Shown one piece after another: positions 23,835-34,858 of a DNA stretch of 64,000 nt. Each line of letters begins with the position of its first letter. Positions within the stretch are counted from its first letter, which is position 1. The notes beneath the pieces are model-generated. The model did not search any database. It was not told the origin of the DNA and was given only the letters and a program-made list of their open reading frames with translations. Location: NCBI GenBank assembly GCA_001600615.1, contig BCKK01000004.1:1103316-1167315 (forward strand), read 5' to 3'. The position numbers and the translations under genes are program-made. Source of the stretch: Dioszegia crocea. Lineage: Eukaryota > Basidiomycota > Tremellomycetes > Tremellales > Bulleribasidiaceae.

Positions 23835-26467
23835 ATGGAGAAGAAAGATCATATCGTTGACGGCTCTAGTGGCGTGTATGCCGCTGGAAACGAGACTGTA
23901 CCGACAGGATACGACAATGAGCGACAATACAAGGCTCAGAACGAGTTCTATGACCCGTCTCTCGAGAGCCGGGCCACTAGGCTGGGGATAAACATGGAGT
24001 CTTTCAAGCGGGCTCCGGGGACTACTCAGTGAGCCACTGCCTGTTCAGAGTGGTGTTTGGTGGAGTATGACTAAGGAAACCTGTATCACTTGCTGACGTG
24101 ACTTAGGGGCCAAGTCGTCCACGGTGACACTGCGCCTGAGTACATTGGCCACCAGAATCCTTTGCTTCAGCAGAAGATGCAACCTAGGTAAGTCGCTTGG
24201 CGCGACTCCTGCCGTACTTGTGAAATCCGACTGATTCACCAGACACTTGGCAATGATTGCTGGTGAGTTTTAACCCTCAAACCGTGCCTTTTACCCTTGC
24301 TGAATTCTGCAGTCGGTGGTTCTATCGGTACTGGTCTCTTCGTACGTCAACTCTGGGTCGCTGTATGCCAAGGATTCCGTCTGATATCACTTAGGTTGCC
24401 TCTGGGGGTGCTCTTCGAACTGGTGGTCCCGCTGGTGTCATCATTGCCTGGGCTATCATCGGTGTCATGTTGATCAACGTAAGTTGACTGAGTTTCCAGG
24501 AAGGAGAACTGGGTAGCTGATATTTCTCAGGTCACCCAGGCTCTGGGTGAAATGGCTATTGTCTTCCCGGTTTCTGGTAAGCCCGCTAGTCCGCCTTCTA
24601 CAGCGTGACTGAAAGGCTGACAATCGCTAGGTGGTTTCTATACGCTTGCCTCGCGAATGCTGGATCCTTCATTCGCCTTTGCCATGGGTTGGAACTGTGC
24701 GTCTCCTTCCTCTCCCAGGTGCCGTGTGCGACGTCAGACTGATGAGATCAGATGTTCTCCAGTGGGCTGTCGTCTTGCCCTTGGAGCTGGTCGTAGCAGG
24801 ACAAGTGATAGAGTATTGGGACACACCGGTGCCGCTTGGTGTCTGGATCACGATCTTCTTCCTCCTCATTTTGGTAAGTTGCAACCAGGTCGATGTTTAT
24901 GCTGGAGCTTACCGGGTCGTAGATCATTTCTGTCTTCGGTACTCTAGGCTTTGCCGAAGAGGAATTCTGGGTGAGTGTGGTGTACGGCTCGTGAAAGATT
25001 GGTCTGTGCTGACACTGCCCTTAGGTCAGTTTGCTCAAACTGCTCGTAATCGTCATGGTCATCATTACCGGAATCGTCTGCATCGTCGGTGGGGGACCTG
25101 CAGGCGGCGAATTCGACTCGTACGTTGGTGGGCGTAACTGGGTCAGCCCTGGTGCATTCGCCAACGGCTTCAAGGGAGTCTGCACTGTGAGTCCTTCCTG
25201 TCCAGATCCGTCCAGACACATCTGACACTCACAGGTCTTTGTCTCCGCTGCTTTCAGTTTTGCCGGTACAGAGCTTGTTGGACTGGTGAGGAGGCTGCGC
25301 ATTGCTCTGATTGGAGATTTGCTGACCGTCATAAAGGCCGCAACTGAGACCCCGAACCCCCGAAAGGCTCTCCCTTCAGCTGTCAAGCAGACTTTCTGGC
25401 GTGTGACTGTCATTTACCTCACTTCATTGACCGTCATCGGTCTCGCCATCCCTTACAACAACCCGGATCTGCAAGGAGGAGAATCAGGAGCTAGTGAGTC
25501 ATTACCAGCTACCATGAATATAAGCACATCTGACGTCTCCAGATGTCTCGCCCTTCGTGCTCATCACCACTTTGGCGGGTATCCCAGGCATGCGACGTGA
25601 GTCAGAACTAAGTGGACCTATCACAGCGGGCTGACTCTTCAGACGTAATCAACATTACAATCTGTCTTTCCGTACTTTCTGTTGGTCTATCTTGCGTTTA
25701 CGCCGGTTCCCGAACTTTGACAGCATTGGCAGAGACCAACTATGCCCCCAAGATCTTCACCTATGTGAGTAATAAGCTTCAAGTCGCGGTTCAAACTGAC
25801 GCCCAGGTCGACAAAGCTTCTCGACCTCTCGTTTCGGTTTGCTTCATCCTCGCATTCTCGCCCCTCGCCTACCTCCAGCTCATTCCTGAGAAAGGAGGCG
25901 AAATCTTCAACTGGCTTCTGGCGCTTTCTGGCCTGAGTACCCTCTTCACTTGGCTCGCCATCCTCGTTACGCACATTCGATTCCGAAGGGCGTGGAAGGT
26001 GCAGGGACATTCAGTGGAGGAATTGCCATTCACCGCTCTCGGTGGTGTGTACGGAAGTTACCTCGGTGCCTCTCTGGTCGTCTTGGTCTTGATTGCGCAG
26101 TTCTACATCGTAAGTTCACATTAATGAATGACTGAGAATTGAGCTGATGTTCAGGCTGTATGGCCTTTGGGATACTCTGACGTTGAGAACCGTGCTGAGG
26201 CTTTCTTCTGTAAGTAGCTTCTCTCCCACCAAGTGGATATGAGTCTGATAGGCTTCAGTGAGCTACCTCGCCGCTCCCATCGTCATCGCCTTCTGGATCG
26301 CGGGCTATCTATGGAAGCGCACCCTGCCCCGCCGAGCGCATGAGATCGACCTCGATACCGGCCGAAAGACTTGGCTCACCGTCGAGGAGATGCGGGCCTA
26401 CCGCGCTGAACGTAGGAAGGCTCCTCTCTGGAGGCGTGTCGTCAGGGCGCTCTTCACCACGAGCTAG
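23835..26467 (+). CDS. Amino-acid permease 2 (tandem paralog)
   Basis: Same family and architecture as permease 1: N-terminus MEKKDHIVDG, FYDPSLESRATRLGIN, SFKRAPGTT, then VGGSIGTGLF, GGALRTGGPAG, QALGEMAIVFPVSG, FAGTELVGL, AATETPNPRKALP, EKGGEIFNWLLALSGLSTLF, and tail KRTLPRRAHEIDLDTGR...LFTTS. More than fifteen short introns interrupt it, including ones after MQPR (24187), HLAMIA, ELVGL (25285) and EAFF (26209) that permease 1 lacks. The splice junctions I followed keep the frame and I see no disabling change. N-terminal motifs and several intron positions make it closer to permease 3 than to permease 1. Confidence 0.88.
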
Positions 26468-27139
26468 GGAGGCGGAGCCCACTGGTCACTATGCCAGCTT
26501 TTAGGGTGCGATCAAGAGCTTCGGGTGGTGTCAGGTGCGAACACTAGCGCGGAATTGTGTAGCCATTGTAGTGAGTCAGTGCTGCATGCACTGTATGTTC
26601 ATGAGCGAGGAGCTGCACTTGTTTTGAATATTGAAGACTTCATCAGGTCACTTACAGCCTCTTACAGCTCACATACACATCAGGATCCTACATCGCGACT
26701 CGCGCGAGCGGCCCGAAGACGGGCGCCACTTACGTATCCGAAACATCTGTTACGGAGCCCTGACGTCACTGCCGCCCGGGGCCGAAATTTCGTCTCGGCT
26801 CCTTCTCCGCTTGTGTCGTAGTCTCCTTGTGAGTCTCCAAAATAGAACAGCCAGGGACGAGTAATGAATGGGTGGGATGCAGGGCCGCAGGGGGGAAAAG
26901 GCAGAGAGAGGAAAGAGAAATTCACATGGACTTGGGAACTACTTGGGACCGTGTGGAGCTCGCGGAATGGCGAGCCAAGTCCAAGCCTCTCTGTGGGAGT
27001 CGCGGAGGAAGAGCTGGGAGATTGCCCGAGTGTGGTCGAATCTGTGTCTCGGGCCGCAGATCCGATGCAGGGAGAGTTTGCTCGATGTTGAACAGGGGCC
27101 CGTAGCCTCCGAAGAGCGGAATGTAAGGCACATCCGCCT

Positions 27140-27187
27140 CTTATCATTGGACGACCTTCGTATCCCTCTTCGTGTTATCGACTTATC
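27140..27187. promoter_or_regulatory. GATA-site cluster upstream of permease 3
   Basis: CTTATC at 27140-27145, TTATC at 27175-27179 and CTTATC at 27182-27187 lie within 48 bp, 95-140 bp before the ATG. All three are on the same strand. This fits a nitrogen-regulatory GATA factor site group close to the core promoter. Confidence 0.55.
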
Positions 27188-27210
27188 AGTCATTCCCACT
27201 CCTGTTGACT

Positions 27211-27216
27211 TATATA
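27211..27216 (+). promoter_or_regulatory. TATA box of permease 3
   Basis: TATATA lies 70 bp before the first ATG, at the spacing seen in the other two permeases. Confidence 0.6.
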
Positions 27217-27280
27217 GCGTCTAGCTCGTCTAATAACTCAGCACTTTCGCTACACCCTGGGCTGAGTTTGCAAGTCCAAC

Positions 27281-29993
27281 ATGGAGAAAAACGCAGTTAA
27301 CATGGAGAAGAAGGAGGCCAATATCGACGCCTCCACTGGCGTCTACGCCGCTGCTGATCATGGAGGAATCAACGGCTCCGACACTGAGCGGCACTTCACA
27401 GCCAAGGAAGAATTTTACGATCCCAGTTTGGAATCGAGGGCAACCCGGTTGGGTATTAACCTCGAATCCTTCAAGCGGGCACCTGGAGCGACCCGGTAAG
27501 CTCTCTTTTGGAATCATCGTTGGCCCGATGGCCGCTGATGCTTCGCAGAGGCCTGGTCGTCCATGGTAATACTGCTCCTGAATACATCGATCAGCAGAAC
27601 CCGCTCTTGCAGCAGAAGATGAAGCCACGGTGAGTATCAACAGGCTGTCGCTCAGTCCTACTCCGAGGTTATGGCTGATCCTTTCAGTCACCTGGCTATG
27701 ATTGCCGGTATGTACCTCTTTCGTGCCAATAGCTCCTCACCATGTGCTAGTGGTAGACGAAAGACCATATACTGAATGTTCTAGTTGGCGGTTCTATCGG
27801 TACTGGTCTCTTCGTGAGTCAAGCGTCAAGACGCACGACAGCTTTCTGATCTTTAGGTTGCTTCTGGTGGTGCCCTCCGAACTGGTGGTCCCGCAGGAGT
27901 TCTGATCGCGTGGATCTTGATGGGCGCTATGTTGGTCAATGTGAGTTTACTCGGTCTGTTCTGGCACATTCCACTGCGCTGTGACTTCTTTTCCACCATC
28001 GATGCCGCGCTCGTGTGACCTCAAATGCCAGAATGGAGCTGACAATGACAGGTCACTCAGGCTCTGGGAGAGATGGCTATTGTGTATCCTGTGTCCGGTA
28101 CGTTCAGTTCCAGGGCAAGGAAAAGCGATAATTCATGATCGGGCTGATGTCGCGCAGGGGGCTTCTATACACTCGCCTCTCGAATGCTTGACCCTGCCTT
28201 TGCATTTGCTATGGGATGGAACTGTAAGTTTTCATTGACTAGCGGAGGGATCTGTGGCTGACTTTACCCAGATGTCCTCCAGTGGGCTGTCGTTTTGCCT
28301 CTTGAGCTAGTCGTAGCTGGTCAAGTCATTGAGTACTGGGATACCCCTGTGCCACTGGGTGAGTAGTATCTTATGGCTCTCTGACCGATACAGCTGCTTG
28401 GATTACGATTTTCCTTGTTCTGGTCTTTGTGAGTGAATATTTCCCTGGTTGACCGATTTCTCTCGAACTTGGACTGACAATGCAGATCCTATCGGTGTTC
28501 GGTACCCTCGGCTATGCAGAGGAGGAGTTCTGGGTGAGTGACTCTGATCACCCGTAGTCATGCGTTCCTGCTCACACACTTGCAGGTCAGTTGCCTTAAA
28601 TTGATTGTCATTACCATCGTTATCATCACTGGAATCATTACCATCTGCGGTGGAGGACCTGCGAACGGCGGCTTCAGCTCCTACTACGGTGCGAGGAACT
28701 ACTATGATCCAGGAGCGTTTGCGAATGGGTTCAAGGGTGTCTGCACCGTCTTCGTATCCGCTGCTTTCAGTTTTGCCGGTACTGAGCTCGTTGGCTTGGT
28801 GGGTACTTTCCCCCGTACCAAGTGGCTCTTCGGCTGACGAGTAGGCCGCTACTGAAACTCCCANCCCCCGAAAGGCACTTCCCGCCGCAGTCAAGCAGAC
28901 CTTCTGGCGCGTTGTGATCATCTACGTCACCAGTTTGACCATTATCGGCCTCGCGGTACCCTACACCAACCCGGATCTTCAGGGCGGAGAGTCTGGTAAC
29001 AGTAAGTTGGATCTGCAATTCTCGGAGAAAGATATTGATAGCCAGATGTTTCTCCCTTCATCCTCGTTACAACCTTGGCGGGCATTGAGGGTATCCGACG
29101 TGAGTTCTACGGCCTTTTCAACATGGAGAAATTTAGCTGATCAAGCAGACCTGATAAACATCACCATCTGCCTCTCTGTTCTCTCCGTCGCGATGTCTTG
29201 CGTCTATGCTGGCTCTCGTACTTTGACAGCCTTGGCCGAGACCCACTATGCCCCATCGATTTTCACCTACGTGAGTACATGCCCGTTCTCCGTTACAGAA
29301 ATTATGAGCTGATGGGCAAAAGGTCGACAAAGCGTCCCGACCCCTTATGTCGGTCATCTTCATTCTCGCATTCGCGCCACTTGCCTACCTCCAGCTCATC
29401 CCTGAAAAGGGTGGTGAAGTTTTCAACTGGTTGCTGGCTTTGTCCGGATTGAGTACACTCTTCACCTGGCTGGCCATCTTGGTTACCCACATCCGCTTCC
29501 GAAGGGCCTGGAAGGTTCAGGGACACTCGGTTGAGGAGCTGCCCTTCCGGGCTGCTGGAGGGATCTATGGTAGTTGGTTCGGGGCCATTCTTGTCGTATT
29601 GGTCTTGATCGCTCAATTCTACATTGTAAGCAACTCGATTCCTGAAATGCAGACGGGTCGCTGATAGGACAGGCTGTGTGGCCCATTGGCTACGGTGAGC
29701 TTACAAGCAGTGACCGTGTTCAGACCTTCTTCTGTGAGTAATACAAGCACTACCGTCAGCCAAGCATTAGCTGATCCTGGTAAGTGGCCTACTTGGCTGC
29801 CCCGATCCTTATCGCCTTCTGGATCATCGGTTACGTCTGGAAGCGAACTCTTCCTCGCCGAGCCCACGAGATCGATCTCGACACGGGCCGAAAGACTTGG
29901 CTCACAGTCGAGGAGATGCGCGCATACTGGGCTGAGAGGCGCAAGGCGCCCTTGTGGAAGCGTATCTTCCGGATGTTGTTCACGACCAGCTAA
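27281..29993 (+). CDS. Amino-acid permease 3 (tandem paralog)
   Basis: Third member of the array. Two ATGs are in frame. The second, at 27302 (MEKKEANIDAS), aligns with the start of the other copies, so the first would add seven residues. Family motifs are present: FYDPSLESRATRLGIN, VGGSIGTGLF, GGALRTGGPAG, QALGEMAIVYPVSG, DPAFAFAMGWNY, FAGTELVGL, PRKALP, and tail KRTLPRRAHEIDLDTGR...LFTTS. It has an intron in the PVPL region (28359) that the others lack, and lacks the GVCT|VFVS intron that both others have. Base 28864 is undetermined (n) inside the exon encoding the TETPNPRK motif. This is a sequence ambiguity, not evidence of a broken gene. Confidence 0.88.
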
Positions 29994-30355
29994 ATCGCTT
30001 GTTGTTGGCTGAATTGAATTGGGTGGAATGTTTCGTTGGAACAAATTCTGTAGCCTCACATAACTATGATCCAGTCTGCTGTAGTATTCCAATGAATCAG
30101 CTTGCAATTGTTGATTCTCATCGAGCAGCACGAGTCGGTTGGCGAGGAAGCCGGCAAGTGGAAACCGCCACTTTAATTTCGCCACCCAGCTCCCAAGCCA
30201 AAAGTGGAGGCCGATTACGCATCGCCATTTGGCTCATTCTATCATCGTCCATATCGTCTCTGCCTCCCGTATCGATACTTGTAAATCCCTAGAGTCCCTT
30301 CCCCTACACCTACAGCACTTCGCTGCCATCCTACCGCCCGCGAGCTCCCTTCGAA
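29994..30355. promoter_or_regulatory. 3' UTR of permease 3 and promoter of LON
   Basis: This 362-bp spacer lies between a stop and the next start on the same strand. The last 100 bp are pyrimidine-rich on the plus strand, as common before fungal start codons. No further element is recognised. Confidence 0.4.
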
Positions 30356-33300
30356 ATGATACCTGTGCGCTCAGCAATCCGATCGGGTCCATATCGGCGA
30401 TGTCGGCCGAGCCAGCTCTCATCCATCTCTACCCCCTCATCGCGATCATCCCTCAGCATTATAGCCCGACCGACAAGTACGATAAATACGATATCGTCTC
30501 AGTCTCTCGCCCACCCCTTGGCTATCCGCAGTCTCTACTCCTCGGCTATTCTGAGGAAAGATCCGAAATGGTTAAATTCGGCTGAATCGAAGGAAGGCGA
30601 AGCTGAGTCAGAAACAGCAGAGAAGGCTGTGGACGGTGCAGAAGAAGCTGAGAGCTCGAAGGCGGCAGAGAAACGAGCGAATGCTCAGATCGACGCAGCT
30701 GGAGAGGCATCTACAGAGGTCAAGGCGTCTTCGGCTAAATCTTCTTCCTCATCGTCACCCCCCTCCGGCGCCGCTCCCCCTGCGTCAGCGAGCTCTGGCT
30801 CCAACTCTGGATCATCCCCATCCGATACACCACCGAAGCCTGGAAAGGAGATCGCTAAGCCTTCGATTCCAGAGGTATACCCCCAGGTTCTTGCCCTTCC
30901 GATCACCCGCCGCCCACTCTTCCCCGGCTTTTACAAAGCCGTCACTATCACCTCACCTTCCGTCATCAAAGCCATCCGAGAGCTTCTGGCTCATGGCCAG
31001 CCTTACATCGGGGCCTTCTTGCTTAAGGACTCGGCATCGGATTCGGACGTCATCACCTCGATGGACCAGGTTCATCCAGTCGGAGTCTTTGCACAGATCA
31101 CGTCGGTGTTCGGATCGGCCGAGGCGAACAAAGGCGGAGAAGGAGGGGAGAACAAGCCTGAGACTCTGACAGCGGTGCTCTACCCCCACCGACGGATAAG
31201 AATTGACGAGCTTGTGACGCAAGCTCCTGCGCCTACTGGCGAGCCCATCTCTTTGGCGAATGTGGTCGAAGTGGTACACAAGCAGGAGACAGAGGAGGAT
31301 GTGCCAAGCTTCGAAAAGGAGGTACCTAGCGTCGAAGAGGTCAGGGAGGAGCTTGGAACAGTTTCGACGGAAACAGAGTCTAGCGAAAGTTCCAAAGGTT
31401 AGCAATGAAAAGCCGCATTCTGGTCAAGCTGACGATTCAGATGAGGCTGCCAAGCCCCCACATTCACCCGTTGGCTTCCTACATCCCCTTCTACCCAATA
31501 TCTCCCTGACAAATGTGTCCAACATGACGATTGAGCCATACAAGAAGGACTCACAGACTATACGCGCAATCATGAGCGAGCTTATCTCGGTATTCAAGGA
31601 TATCGCTCAACTCCAGCCTATCTTCCGTGAACAAAGTGAGTACCGTTTAGCTTGAGCGATTGCGAGGTAGTCTCGAAGCTGATGATATAGTCACAAGCTT
31701 CACCATGTCCAACTCTACGGCAAACGTATTCGACGAGCCAGATAAGCTTGCCGACTTTGCCGCAGCTGTATCGACGGGCGACGTACACGACCTGCAATCG
31801 GTTCTCGAATCCATGTCTGTCGAAGACCGACTGCAGCAATCACTCCTGATTTTGAAGAAGGAGCTCATCAACGCTCAGCTTCAGAACAAGATCTCCCGCG
31901 ATGTAGAGAGCAAGATCCAGAAGCGCCAGCGGGAATACTACCTCATGGAGCAATTGAAGGGGATTAAGAAGGAGCTCGGTATGGAGAGCGATGGCAAGGA
32001 TAAGCTGGTTGAGAAGTTCAAGGAGAAAGCGGCCAAGCTTGCGATGCCTGAAGGCGTGCGCAAGGTGTTTGACGACGAGATCAACAAGTTGATGCACCTC
32101 GAACCCGCTGCTAGCGAGTTCAAGTGAGTCGATCATTGCATCATGCGGAGGACGAGCTTTTGCTGATCTGCTCAGTGTGACAAGAAACTATCTCGACTGG
32201 CTTACACAGGTCCCATGGGGCGTCCACTCTCCCGAGAACTTCGACATCAACCACGCGATCCAGGTCCTTGATGAGGATCACTACGGTCTGAAGGATGTGA
32301 AGGACCGGATCTTGGAGTTCTTGGCTGTCGGAAAGCTACGGGGCACGGTGGAGGGGAAGATTATCTGTTTGGCTGGACCTCCCGGTGTGGGTAAGACTAG
32401 TATTGGAAAGAGTATCGCTCGTGCCCTCGGCAGGCAATTCTACCGGTATGTCATTTTGATCACCTGTTTGTTCTGAGTATACTGATGTACAGATTCTCGG
32501 TCGGTGGTCTGCATGATGTTGCGGAGATCAAGGGTCACAGGAGAACATATGTTGGGTGAGCTTGCTGGTGCTTTTCGTCTCGTGTGTGTCGGTCGCTGAC
32601 GATCAGTGCAATGCCCGGAAAGCCCATCCAGGCATTGAAGAAGGTCGCCACTGAAAACCCTTTAATCTTGATCGACGAGGTGGACAAGATTGGTCGTGGG
32701 CACAACGGTGACCCCGCTTCAGCCCTTCTTGAGATGCTCGACCCCGAACAAAACTCCTCCTTCCTCGATCACTACATGGATGTCCCCGTCGATCTCTCCC
32801 GCGTACTCTTCGTCTGCACTGCCAACGTTCTCGACACCATCCCCGCCCCTCTTCTCGACCGAATGGAGGTGCTTGAAGTCAGCGGATACGTTTCGGCCGA
32901 GAAGATGAACATTGCCGAGAAATACCTCAGCCCACAAGCTAAGGAATCGAGTGGGTTGAAGGAGGTTGACATTGAGTTGGACCCGGCGGCGATCCAGGAT
33001 TTGATCAGGTATTACTGCCGAGAGAGTGGTGTGAGAAATCTCAAGAAGCAGATTGAGAAGGTGAGAGTTTTCTTTTTCTGTCTGATTTCACAGCTGACAT
33101 GATAGATCTACCGTAAAGCGGCTTTCAAAATCGTGTCCGATCTTGGCGAGCTCGGCCTGCCAGAACCAGAACAACCCACACCAGCTACTAGTGCCGATGT
33201 CCGCACCGTCGACTCACAACAAGTCGATACTAAACCCACCGACGAACTCCTACCCGCAGATGAGGTCTCCCCGACTGTTAAACCCGCAGCCGAATCCGAC

Positions 33301-34420
33301 GCTACCAACGAAGATGGCAAGATGGTCGTTACCACCACACCCCGCGCACCGCTCAAGATCCCCGAGACGGTCACTGTTCGTGTTACACAGGAGAATTTGA
33401 GAGACTATGTTGGCCCTCCTATCTACCACAAGGACCGGCTGTACACCTCCGCACCACCTGCCGGTGTTAGCACAGGATTGGGGTACCTCGGGAATGGGTC
33501 TGGAGCTGTCATGCCGATCGAAGTGACTGTGAGTGTGTCTAGCTCTTTCCGATGAGTTACCACTGAAACTTTAGTCAATGCCTGGAAAGGGTGGTCTGCA
33601 ATTGACCGGTAAACTTGGCGAGGTCATTCGCGAATCTGCGCAGATTGCGCTATCTTGGGTTAAGTCGAACTCCTACGCTTTGGGCGTGACCAAGACGGAG
33701 GCGGAGATGATGCTCAATGACCGTGATCTACATCTGCACATGTGAGTTAACCGACTTAGAAGTGGTACGGACAAGGGGTTGTTTCGGCGCCTCGGCGTCG
33801 AGGATCGAACCGTACCGAGTGCCCGGCACGGTATCTAACGGCCGCTGGTGCTCGAACCTCGAGCTCTCGACGCCAGTTCAATCAAACTTTGTTCCACTCG
33901 ATTCTTAGTGCTCGCGCTGACGCCACAGGCCTGAAGGCGCAATAGGCAAAGAAGGGCCATCTGCCGGAACTGCCATCTTGACTGCTTTCGTTTCGCTGTT
34001 CACAAAGACGAAGGTGGACCCTGATGTGGCCATGACTGGAGAAATTTCATTGCTGGGTCAGGTCCTACCTGTTGGTGGGTTGAAGGAGAAAATGTAAGTT
34101 GTTGTAGTGGGATCGAAGAGACCCTCCGAGCTAACAAAAGCAGTTTGGCAGCACACCGAGCCGGGATCAAGAGTGAGTCGGGCGACTTTGTTGCGTTGCG
34201 AGCGCATCAGCTGACATTCCCAGAATTGATAGTACCCGCCGCCTGCAAATCCGACATTGATGAGAATGTCCCAGATTCCGTCAAGTCCGGTATCGAATTC
34301 GTGTTTGTCGAGGAAGTCCGACAAGTTCTACACGAGGTTTTCAGGGGTTCAGAAGCTGCAAAGAGGTGGATGGAGACGCTACCAGCGGAGAAGAAGCCAG
34401 AGCGGGTGAGCGTGCCCTAG
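30356..34420 (+). CDS. PIM1: Mitochondrial Lon protease (Pim1)
   Basis: ATP-dependent serine protease of the mitochondrial matrix, about 1,140 residues in eleven exons. The Arg/Ser-rich start ([15 protein letters not shown]) is a mitochondrial presequence. A Ser-rich linker and the LON substrate-binding domain follow ([18 protein letters not shown] onward). The AAA+ core has Walker [28 protein letters not shown], Walker B ILIDEVDK and [16 protein letters not shown]. The protease domain has the catalytic Ser in EGPSAGTAI and the Lys in [10 protein letters not shown] Lon-typical insertion rich in Pro/Thr separates the AAA and protease parts. One intron (33742-33928) is unusually long and structured. 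The gene is complete and appears functional. Confidence 0.95.
33742..33928 (+). other. Long structured intron of LON
   Basis: This 187-nt intron (neighbours about 50 nt) splits the Met codon just before [13 protein letters not shown]. It holds two interleaved inverted repeats: GGTACGG 33764-33770 with CCGTACC 33810-33816, and GGCGTCGAG 33794-33802 with CTCGACGCC 33866-33874. The 11-bp near-palindrome GTGCCCGGCAC (33819-33829) lies between them. The flanks are canonical (GTGAGT donor, CGCTGAC branch, ACAG acceptor). A structured intronic RNA is possible, but I see no snoRNA boxes or tRNA fold. Confidence 0.5.
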
Positions 34421-34858
34421 ATGGACGATTAGAGATATAAAGAGCGTGACCCGTCGGGTCATGGAAGGAAACGAAGAGAAGAGATACTGTCATATCTGTC
34501 TGTTGTTCTTGGAAATTAGTAAAGGCATAACCTACAAACTCGCATCTCATGCATTGCAATAAGCAGTACCAAATTAACCCGGGGTGAGGACAGTTTCTTG
34601 CGAGTCCATCTTGCATATCGTTAAGGCTATACATGCGCACGGCGGGTTCGTGATATACAGTAAAGGTACTACCTAAAAGTGGAGACTAGGCTCCTGCGAA
34701 TATATATACTGTCAAGAATCAAGAAGGGGTGTGGGAAACGAGCAAGATATCTAATCTAAGTACGCCTTTCCACAAATCAGCATGTCTATGAAATGTCCGA
34801 TTATTAACAACGTCCTACGACCGACCAGCTGAACCACCCCCTCATCTATCCCGCAGCT
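34421..34858. other. Convergent 3' region of LON and an unknown gene
   Basis: This 438-bp space lies between two facing stop codons. It is AT-richer than coding sequence, as expected for two 3' UTRs. No gene or repeat is seen. Confidence 0.5.

Larger units (their letters stand above)
26468..27280. other. Intergenic region between permeases 2 and 3
   Basis: This is an 813-bp gene-free region. Its right end is a promoter with three GATA sites (27140-27187) and a TATA box (27211-27216). Short open frames on both strands have no family features and no shared N-terminus with the permeases. Confidence 0.6.

Noticed and set aside
28864..28864. Undetermined base n in permease 3
   Set aside because: A single ambiguous call inside an otherwise conserved Pro-Asn-Pro motif. 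It is a sequencing or assembly uncertainty, not a mutation.
20630..29993. Permease genes looking like broken fragments because each exon is a short separate open frame
   Set aside because: The exons join through consistent short introns and reading phases, all family motifs are present and stops lie only at the ends. These are intact, intron-rich genes, not pseudogenes.
33790..33870. tRNA-like B-box (GGTTCGATCC on the minus strand) in the LON intron
   Set aside because: The flanking 5-bp arms do not pair as a T-stem and no acceptor stem or A box fits. No tRNA fold can be drawn.
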